A DNA stretch of 64,000 nucleotides, taken from assembly GCA_022410635.1 (NCBI GenBank), contig JAJVDF010000257.1:1176324-1240323 (forward strand), read 5' to 3'. Position 1 is the first letter of the stretch; each line of letters begins with the position of its first letter. The translations under genes and the position numbers were made by a program. This stretch comes from Tretioscincus oriximinensis. Taxonomy: Eukaryota > Chordata > Lepidosauria > Squamata > Gymnophthalmidae. This document shows, piece by piece, positions 55,685 through 64,000 of the stretch. The notes below the pieces were generated by a model. The model searched no databases and had not been told where the DNA came from. It worked only from the letters and a program-made list of their open reading frames with translations.

Positions 55685-57314
55685 ATCTACAATAGTGACA
55701 ACTGTGTTTCAGCAACATGAGGCAATCTGGTGAATGATATGCTATGTGGTATCCAGTTTTCACCACACTGGAATTTATTGAAAAATGATTTCGTCATTTG
55801 TTACCAAAGCTGGAATGGAAAACAGTTCTGAATATTAAATCTGCATACACATTTTTGGGGTTTATTCCTTTTCCAGACTGTTTAGAAGGCTAATCCTATA
55901 GTCCTATAAATATAGGAAATTATGAGAAATTTCCAAAAATGCAAATTCTGAAAGAATCAGTTGTTCATAATCCAAAGTTTGACACCAGGGGGAAAAGGTT
56001 CTGGAGTGAAAATTTCCCCCATGATAAAAGATAATTTTTGACTGTATACATTTTTGTTAGATTTCGATACTTATTTGAAGTCCTTCTTACAAGATGCTTG
56101 TACTTTGCTTTACAGATCTGGGTTTCTTCAGAGGACAAACAATTATTTAGCTTGAACTACAGCTTAAAAATAAATTTAAGCACTAATTTCCTTTCAGACT
56201 TGCAGGCTTTATGGAGCAGTTATCTTCGTAGGGTCACCCATTTGAAGCCTCCTGCAACCGAACGAACATACAATAAAGCCACTTCTAAACTTACTGTTTT
56301 AGAGGTTACATGGCTACTTTCAGCTGACATGTACTATANAATTGTCCTCAATTGTGCATAAGCTTCTAACAATCTTAATGCCATGTCACAAAAAAAACCC
56401 TGTTATCTGCTTCTAGTAGTCAGAATTTGAAACACATTTCCTTGGTAATTATACAAGTATGTAAATAATAAGGTAAAATAACGCACACAAAAATACCTTT
56501 CAGAACTCACATTTTTGAAAAGACGTTTTATCGCTTCATGATAGATAAACTATAGAAGTTATGAATTATTCACAAAACTGTGAGGTAATTCCCTAAACTG
56601 AAAATAATCCCATATCCCATATATCTGGAATCAAAGTTAANTGCCTGCTTTTCAAATTGAGTAAGAAGAGCTCTAGGATCTTTGTCAGGGTGTCAGTATT
56701 TCAAAATTTGTCACCTCAGCTCTTCATGGAAGTTCAATGAAAATAATACTTTGAAAAATTATTGATCAATATTTTACTTTCATTCTATTTTTATTCACTT
56801 CAAGTTATCAGGCTGTTACGGCCAATGATTCAATTTATAAGCAATCTGAAGAGATAAAAGAAGCGAGTTTGAATATACAGAATCTTAGATATATATTACA
56901 TTTACTGTGCAATTGTAAAATGGGGGCAGGTTAACACTAAGCCTACCCTGGATAGAATTTCATTCTGAATCAACCTTTGAGTCAAGCAAAGTCGAGGTCA
57001 AGTTTAGGGTTGAGTAAAATTTCAGAAAAACAGCTGTAAATTTTTCTTATGCCTGCCTTGTAACATGACTTGAAAAGTTCCTTCTGAGACCTATTGCTGC
57101 CATCTTCCTTTTCCAAATATTGCATAGGAGATACTGTTCTTGATTCGGAGGTACAGTTGAAGATTTGGAATATCTTAAGCTTTCACATATATAAACGTTT
57201 TTTCTGCTCAAAATTTCAAAGTTCCTTGCATTCTGAATCTTCAAAAGAATGCCACTTCTGCTGTGCCAAGAGTAACAAAATGTCACAGTGAAATCCATAA
57301 ACGTATATTTTCCT

Positions 57315-57320
57315 TTTATT
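57315..57320 (-). terminator. MATCAP2: Possible distal MATCAP2 poly(A) signal
   Basis: AATAAA on the minus strand, about 5.1 kb downstream of the MATCAP2 stop. Many other AATAAA copies occur in this AT-rich stretch, so the assignment is only a possibility. It is suggested because 57300-62469 carries little else apart from one SINE, one hAT element and one CR1 tail. Confidence 0.2.
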
Positions 57321-58576
57321 TGAAACTTCATTATTACAGCAGAACTATCACAGGGAGGCAGGGAGGGAAGGAAGGGTTGGAAAGGTTTACAAAATTACCA
57401 TTTCAAAGCTAAAATACTTCATATAAAGAGAGGACAATACTGGTACGAAGGGATAACCTGAGATAGTAGTCTTGCTGATAGATAACACAGTAGTTTGACT
57501 GCCATAATTTGGACTTCCAAAGAACTAAAGTTACCTGACAGTTAGTATAAACTGAATGTTAATTGTAGTGGTCACAGGATTTAGATNTGGGAGGCCAAAG
57601 CTGCATACAGACATCAATGATTTATTCTGCTCCAGTTTGATATTCTGGAGTAAACCCGTCTTGACAGTGTTCTGTTCTGTAATATTCAAATATGGCAACC
57701 CGAGATGCCAGTATCTATTAAGCCTTGGAAATTCACTGGGTGACACCTTGGGTAAATCAATGGCTTTCAGCCTAATCAACATCACAGGAGTGTTGTGATG
57801 ATAAAACAGAAGAGAGAGGAATGCCACTTAATACTTAATATCACTGAAACATCATATTACAATATGTAAATGGCACTAGATATATGTCTGCTTTTTCAAA
57901 AAGGCCTTCTGTCAAAATTGAAAATACCACAGAATGGAATAATTTTAAGTCTGGATTTGTACAAGGACTACAGATACACTCTATGTTNATGAAAATGACT
58001 TTTGGCCTTATCAAAAACAACAGTGCTTCATAACATTAACAGTGAAATTCTACAGAAAAACAGACTGTATATTGATTCAGTCTGCAATATAACAATGACT
58101 GACTATCGGAATTAGACACTATACAACTGCTTCCTAAAGCTACAGTTTTTATACATAGAAGCAAATATTTAAGCATTCTTCCACTAGCTAAAATGAAGAA
58201 AAGGACTGCTAGACAGTCCTTCTGACATATCCTTCTGACATAAGTAAAACGTTTGTTGAGCAGAGGGTTGCTGGTTCAAACTCCAGCCTCTTTCCAGTTC
58301 TGTATCTCTGTCAGGAAAATTGCATAGCGGTGGCCGTTCAGTTAACCAAGAGTCAATCACAATTTAATGGTACTTAACATGATAAGAGTAAGTATTTTGA
58401 CTGAATTGTAAAGACTCAGGCTGGAGTCTTGGGTTGTCAGCAGTAGCATGTTCATACATGGAAACACTTTTTGAAGTCTCAAGACAGTCCCAAATGGTTC
58501 CACTATGAGCCAGTTAAGTAACTGCTTTGTGTCAGTGGAACTGAAGTTTCCATTTGTATTGTCCTGAGTTCCTAAT

Positions 58577-58885
58577 AGAAGATGAAGGAGGAGGAGGACT
58601 GGGTTCTTATACCCCGCTTTTCTCATCTTTTCAAAGCAACTCAAAGCACCTTACAAGGGTATTTTTGCCCGAAGGCTTACATTCTAGCTTCCCCACCAGG
58701 TTGTGGTGGTTCCCATATATCTATTTGCAGTCAGTTGCAATTTCTTGCAATTCATGCTTTCGAATAGCTGGGTTGGCTAGAGCTACAGCCTAGTGGAAGA
58801 TGCTCACTCCTCCCCACATCCAACACAGGGCTTCAAAACCNGATCTCCCAGATGAGACGGATTCCTTAGTGACTGAGCTATCCGT
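58577..58885 (-). repeat. SINE B (downstream of both genes)
   Basis: Reverse copy with a purine tail GAAGGAGGAGGAGGA in place of pure GAA, and a head ending GAGCTATCCGTAA. It lies in the possible MATCAP2 3' UTR, in the same orientation as that gene. Confidence 0.9.
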
Positions 58886-61124
58886 AATAGATAGGGAATG
58901 ATCCACAACAGTAATGAGTAGTAGATACGGGGTGATCCACAACAGATGTGGATTAAATCCCCTTGATGCAAATCTGTGATTTTCCATTGATATGTATAAA
59001 AAATAACATAAAACCAATGAGTGACTAGCAATGCAATTAACTCCTGCTACTCTATAATTTGTACAGATTGCTTGACAACATAGCCTTCCTCAACCTAGTG
59101 TCCCACAGTTGTCTTGAACTAAACTTTCTTCAGCTCAAACTAATATGAGGGACATAGTATGAAGCAGGATTTGCAGGCCAAATCACTATGAGTACATGAT
59201 TGAAATAGCCTGGCATATAACAGACTATTAAAAGGTGAGGCTGGAGTTTTATTTTGTTAAATTCAGTCTTTATGATTTATGTGTTTGTCAGAATACCAAT
59301 GATTACAACTGTAGAACTCGAATCTGAACAGTCATGAGGGATTGTGAATCTACGCATTTGGAACAGAAAAACCAGCTTCCATTCTCACAAAATTATTTTT
59401 TGTAAAAACCATTTTGTAAAATTCATAAAGTTCTGCGGTGGAGCCTAGAAGATACAACATACAAATAATAGAAAATTAAGGCTACTTTAAATACTTTTTG
59501 GTCCAAATATATATTTTGGTTAAAAACTATAATTACACCATTGCAGTTTGTTGATTATAAATCCTTAGTAGATTAAAGTGTTTTCCAGTGCTTTTCATAA
59601 ATTAAATGTTAGTCACAAGAAGAAACACAACATTTTCATGTGCAATTTTCAGATTGGTGTGACTGTTGGGCTTCAAATTGATCTCTAGCAGACCCATGGG
59701 TATGGAACCATATGGAAAGAATTGTCATTCCATCCTAGAATTTGGAATGAGGGAATCTGTACATTCGCCAGCAGTAACATACCTACAGAATTACTTTCAT
59801 ATATAGATCTCTGTTCCTAGAATAGGATGGCAGCTTCTGAAAGAGACCAAAATTACTTTTCAAAATTACTTGAAACATGCTTGTCATAGGTAAATCTTAC
59901 TAGAGATACATTTAGACACTGTTTTATGAGGGGTGAAATCTGGTGAATGAAATACTATAAAACCAAAGCTGGATAATATAATAAATGATGTTTACATTTT
60001 TAATTTAAATATAGTTTCATTACTTTATTTCACCTCAGCCATTTTCTCTACAATTGTAGTGGCTGTAAACTGAACTGCAACTGAAAACTCTCACAAACAG
60101 TCCCATCAAGGAATGTAAAAATTCATCTGGGACACTCTGCATATTGCTTCCTATAGGGGGTAAAACNGTGGATGAAATGGGCATAGAGACATAAAATTAA
60201 CACAAATTCATAGAACATATTTCTTTACACACTCTTTGTTTTTAGCTCTTACAAAGCTCTTGCCTGTTTCCCATTAACCCTGGCTTCACATCTCCAGTTC
60301 TAGAGTCTACATCTTAGGTAAACTAAGACAGAAAATTGTCCTTTAAGTATCACTCTTTTTATATTCTCTACTGATTAAAACATGCAGTCAAAATTAAAAG
60401 GCAGCAAGAAGAAAAGGATTTTCCTGAATGTCAGCTCAAGACATTCTAGCAGTACACTGCAGGATGGGAGCATTTTTTGTTTTCCTATCATTTTGCAGTT
60501 ATTGAAATCCAGATGGAGTAAATATTTCTTAGACATCAGTAGTTTTGTGTCATTCAGATATTCTATATTTTCTCTCAATACTGTGATTTTCATACCGTTT
60601 GATTCTGCGAAGACCCAGCATCATATAGGAATCTATGTACTTTTGAAAATTATTAGCTATTGATAAGATTGCATGATATACATCTGGTCAGGATGGTCTG
60701 CTAATTTCTGTAGTATGAATTTCTTTGAGTGCTGTAAAGTTCTGCTGCAGTTGGTCAAATCAGAGGCTTATGGTTCCTTCTTAAAAAAATACCATGCGTA
60801 ACCTCTAATCTATCAAAGGTTTATTTAGTTTCGCTGCTTCTCTTTGCAATACATTTGACTATTCAGTCTTACTTTTAAAAGCAAGGCCAATCATTCAGTG
60901 CAATACGTTACCATAGGAGATCTTCAGGATCTTCTTGCCATGACCACTAGCTGGGTGAACCTTCTCTCCCTGCAGGCACTGCTATTTTTAAATGTGAATA
61001 GTAACCACGTGGCTCTATTTTACTTGTTTTTATTATTTTTTTCCTATTGTGCTCCACCCCGATTACAGCGAGAAAAATATAAATAAGTAAATAAAAAGTA
61101 AATTAATAAATCAGTAAATAAGGG

Positions 61125-61228
61125 ACTGGATAGCCATTGGTATGGGGTCATTTAGTGAAGCCTGCGTTGAGGGGAGGGGGATTGGATTCAATGATCCTGG
61201 AGATCCCTTCCAACTCTGTGATTCTAAG
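61125..61228 (+). repeat. CR1 LINE 3' end
   Basis: GTCATTTAGTGAAGCCTGCG, GATCCTGGAGATCCCTTCCA and ACTCTGTGATTCTAAG mark a short CR1 terminus. Confidence 0.85.
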
Positions 61229-61274
61229 TCATAGAAGGAAAGAGGAAATGGTTCCTTTAAAAGTTTGTTATACT

Positions 61275-61838
61275 TAGGGTTGCAATATGTCCCGGTAAAC
61301 CGGGACAATCCCGGTTTGGGGGACTAAAATATAGTCCCCTCCGGGTTTTAAGGCAAAATCCCGGCTTTTTACATTCCCCGATGCTGCATCAGGGACTGTA
61401 AAAATCCAGGATTTTAAAGGCAAANCAGCCGTCAGAGCTGACGGTTGCAGCCCGGCGGCGCTTTCCGGGAAGTCCAGGAAGGGACCTTGGAGTGTCCCGT
61501 AGCTGCTCTCAGGCAAGCGCGCCGCCAACTCGCCTCTAGCAGAGGAGAAATGCCTGGGTTTGTGACAGGAGGGCAGCTCTGTTCTCCTGTCACAAACCCC
61601 AAGCATTTTTGCTCCGCTGCAAGCGGGTTGGCGGCGCGCTTTCCTGAGAGCAGGGTGAAACCCCGCCTCCAGCAAAGGAACAGCTGCGTGCACATGCGCA
61701 CACACGGACGCTTGTGGTGAGACAGACAGAAGAAAGTTTTTGCCTGTCTCGCTACAAGCGTCTGTATGTGCGCATGCGCGCACATGCACGCACCCCCACC
61801 CCCNCCCGGTCTTGGGCTGCCAGAATATGGCAACCCTA
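61275..61838. mobile_element. Non-autonomous hAT foldback element
   Basis: A 564-bp insertion with an exact 8-bp target duplication GTTATACT (61267-61274 and 61839-61846) and ends TAGGGTTGCAATAT and ATATGGCAACCCTA. An 8-bp duplication is the hAT signature. The interior is GC- and CpG-rich and contains two nested palindromes. The first is centred near 61580 (TTTGTGACAGGAG … CTCCTGTCACAAA). The second is centred near 61730 (GCGCACACACGGACGCTTG … CAAGCGTCTGTATGTGCGC). Reading frames across it (61274-61867) are not coding. Confidence 0.9.
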
Positions 61839-62469
61839 GTTATACTAAAGTATTTTTTGTTACCCACCTTGCAACCTGCAGTGAAAAGCAGGATGCAAAT
61901 TTCTGAATAAATTAAATAAATAAGTAAATAAATATGATCAGAGCCTGAGCAGGAAATCTATACAGGCAACTCCCTTTTCCAGCAGTGAGAAGCAAAGTGA
62001 ACAATATTTCTCCACTGAAGNGCATTCAGGAATAACTATTGTAGAATGAATCATTGGCAAAACATATAAAATTACTTTATCTCAAACCATGAACCCCAAA
62101 CACATTAGAAACAGATTAGAAAAGGTATGTTTTAAAACATCTCTTTGTTGTAAATTGCAGAATGTCAGAAAATAAGTCAGAAGCCTGAAAATCTGTAGCA
62201 AATATGATGGGGAAAACTATTGAAAAGATTATTTGAAGAATGTTCTGCATTTCAGTTGCAACTTCTTCTTGGAAACTTAAAATCTCTCGTATGTCTTTCA
62301 GGGATTTGTAGCTATCTTTTCCTTCCTTTTAATCCAAAAACCAAACAAAAAGAAAGTGTAAAAAGATTTCACAAGGAATAAAAATAGTGTCGCTTAATCC
62401 ACTTCTATGAGTGAGGACTCCCTAAGTTCAGTACAAACAAAGCAGATGCAAAGGAAAATGCCATCTGGT

Positions 62470-62631
62470 CTATGGTAATAGTATCTGCAGTTCCTCATCC
62501 GTCAGTGCATTGACTTCCATGATCTTCTCTAGATGTTCCATATATCGTGTATAATCTTGCAAAAAGTGTGGTACCCTCATGTTCTCAGTCATGCCTAGAT
62601 CCTTCAAACGATCCACATCCTCATAGGAAAC
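62470..62631 (-). CDS. MATCAP2: MATCAP2 (KIAA0895) terminal coding exon
   Basis: On the minus strand an acceptor (…GTGTACACAG, AG at 62632-62633) precedes 53 codons plus TAG at 62470-62472. The peptide begins VSYEDVDRLKDLGMTENMRV and ends LTDEELQILLP. It includes PHFLQDYTRYMEHLEKIMEV, which I recognise as the C-terminus of the KIAA0895/MATCAP2 family (DUF1704). The paralogue MATCAP1 is a microtubule-associated tyrosine metallocarboxypeptidase that removes the C-terminal tyrosine of alpha-tubulin; MATCAP2 is its less studied relative. The zinc-binding catalytic residues lie in upstream exons outside the window. The gene converges on EEPD1, as in mammals. Confidence rests on family memory and clean splice signals. 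Confidence 0.9.
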   Translation of the reverse strand, partial: VSYEDVDRLKDLGMTENMRVPHFLQDYTRYMEHLEKIMEVNALTDEELQILLP

Positions 62632-63835
62632 CTGTGTACACCAAAAAGAGGGTTAATTCCTTTGCAGCATCATTTTAGAGCATCCAGTTCCTTAAAGATG
62701 GCTTATTAACTTGTATGTCACTGACTGCAAAAAGAAAAACAAGATCCCCACCCCCACCCCCTAAAAAAAAAAATGGATGGAACAACAAACGCTGCAAACA
62801 TTCCTTATCTTTGTCCATGCTACCACCCAGGAGATCAGCAAATCTTCTGGAAGTGAAGTTAGATGAAAAAAGTCCATCTTTTCTAGAGTCGATCCAAAAT
62901 CATCCACATTTTTCAAATACGTTTCTACAAATCCTCAATATTACAACTTCAGCTCCATCCAAGTTAAAATTGTTTAGAAAGTTGGAACTCAGATAAAATG
63001 CTCTTTTTCATTTATTTATTCTTCTAACCTACTCTCAGCCCAAGTAACAATAAAAAGTAGACATTGAAAACAGTGATTGTATCTGAAAGTTGAGAGGGGA
63101 AACTTTAGCAGTAGAGGTATGAAAAGGCAGCTTCTAATAACTGAAGCTTTTTATCTTTGGGATAAAATACTCAAATACTAATGTCTGCTTCCTCTGCAGT
63201 ACATTCCATAAAACTACTAAATCTTGAAATGGATATTTATGCCATTTCAATTTGCATTCCATTAAAATTAAGTAGAGTAATTTTAGAAATACAGTACTTG
63301 GATAAACTGGGGTGACACCAAACATCTCAGTAAACTTTGATACAATATCCCAGAGTACAATGCTCTGACTCAGGGTATGAACACATCTCTCACTGAGATG
63401 GATTACTGTTGGAGCAAGATAGGACTGTCCTATCCCAACTTCAGATGCCAAGTTTGGAGGCTGGAAACTTTATTTCCCAACATTCAAACTTTCCAGGAAG
63501 GTTTTCAGAGATCACCACTTCTGGCATGCCTAAAGTACCATTTAAAAAATGTAGCATGGCTTGGAAGGTAGAGATGGTGCAGTTTGAATGGGGCTGGGCT
63601 NCTGGGGCTCCTGAATTACAATAATTCAAATGTAGAAACACTTGGCAATGTAACAAGGGCAATTAATCTAATTATCATAAAAACTCTGAAGATAGATATC
63701 AATTTCATTTTGTCAAGGCAGAAATCACATTTCAATCAACAGCTCTAAACATTGTATCATCTCACATGTTTAGTGCTGTTATCAATATATAAGCTAAATA
63801 ATATATTGGTTCTTTTACCCAACAACTTCACAAAC
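62632..63835 (-). other. MATCAP2: MATCAP2 last intron
   Basis: A 1.2-kb intron read on the minus strand, with GTTTGTG donor just below 63836 and CAG acceptor at 62632-62634. It is AT-rich. A short low-complexity patch of C and A runs is at 62745-62772. No mobile element was recognised. Confidence 0.8.
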
Positions 63836-63933
63836 CTTTCCTAGAGCTGTCAATAAATAGAAATCAATGGAATGTCGGTATCTCAAGATACGTAATATGC
63901 CATCTAAGTAGACCTGATCTTTACTGAAGCAAC
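63836..63933 (-). CDS. MATCAP2: MATCAP2 (KIAA0895) penultimate coding exon (98 nt)
   Basis: The minus-strand exon follows a TTTGTGTTTTAG acceptor (AG at 63934-63935) and precedes a GTTTGTG donor. It starts with two bases of a split codon (x|GT, probably Gly) and then reads CFSKDQVYLDGILRILRYRH and SIDFYLLTALGK. The last codon ends exactly at the donor and joins in phase to VSYED of the terminal exon. KDQVYLDGI and the R-x-LR-x-RH-x-IDF pattern are characteristic of the KIAA0895/MATCAP proteins. No stop or frameshift is visible. Upstream exons lie beyond 64000. Confidence 0.9.
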
Positions 63934-64000
63934 CTAAAACACAAAGCAGAGGTCACATTTTTGGGTAAACAAAGGAATATTAATCAATGTTATGTATACA

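Larger units (their letters stand above)
55700..62469. other. Intergenic region / possible MATCAP2 3' UTR
   Basis: There is no supportable coding region between EEPD1 and MATCAP2. The stretch is AT-rich and mostly single-copy. It contains a SINE B (58577), L2-like tails near 61030-61105 and 61855-61935, a CR1 tail (61125) and a hAT foldback element (61275). Small ORFs such as 56038-56361 have no recognisable similarity and look like chance. Confidence 0.6.

Noticed and set aside
56038..56361. 107-codon frame downstream of EEPD1
   Set aside because: No family similarity was found, it lies in an AT-rich intergenic region, and the frame contains an N.
58250..58300. tRNA-like T-arm (GGTTCAAACTCC)
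   Set aside because: There is no matching acceptor stem or A box nearby.
61274..61867. 197-codon minus-strand frame in GC-rich DNA
   Set aside because: The frame matches the limits of a hAT foldback element almost exactly, and it contains palindromes with no protein family similarity.

Overview
This is vertebrate nuclear DNA, most likely from a squamate reptile (lizard or snake). Two tRNA-derived SINE families dominate it, one with a (TTC)n tail and one with an AAATAAAT tail. They sit among CR1 and L2 LINE 3' ends, a Penelope-like (PLE) retroelement family, and MITE/hAT-type DNA elements. Genes are split into small exons with GT-AG introns and weak CpG content. The squamate call is an inference from repeat style and is not proven. 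About fifty isolated single Ns and one 283-N gap (24308-24590) mark a draft assembly.

Two host genes lie tail to tail. EEPD1 (+) contributes its last six coding exons: 28208-28259, 42754-42864, 44392-44520, 45164-45296, 52045-52239 and 53901-54100. Together they form one open frame of 272 codons plus stop. This is the C-terminal endonuclease/exonuclease/phosphatase (EEP) domain; the N-terminal half must lie upstream of the window. A poly(A) signal at 54333 closes the gene. On the minus strand the last two coding exons of MATCAP2 (KIAA0895) are at 63836-63933 and 62470-62631. The same EEPD1/KIAA0895 adjacency is known in mammals.

Layout: 1-28207 is the end of a very long EEPD1 intron, filled with SINEs, CR1/L2 fragments, three short inverted PLE copies and three large GAA/TTC microsatellite tracts. 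28260-42753 is the next intron. It holds the most striking object in the window: a young PLE insertion (30822-32475) with two indel-free 584-nt inverted arms, a GIY-YIG endonuclease reading frame, a 12-bp target-site duplication and a hammerhead-ribozyme-like motif. 45297-52044 is mostly repeats and MITEs. 52240-53900 contains another PLE copy. 54340-57300 is intergenic and includes a CR1 nested in an inverted-arm element. 57300-62469 is intergenic sequence or MATCAP2 3' UTR with a SINE and a GC-rich hAT foldback element.

The genes do not form an operon or pathway. The interest lies in the PLE family and in how its copies are built.
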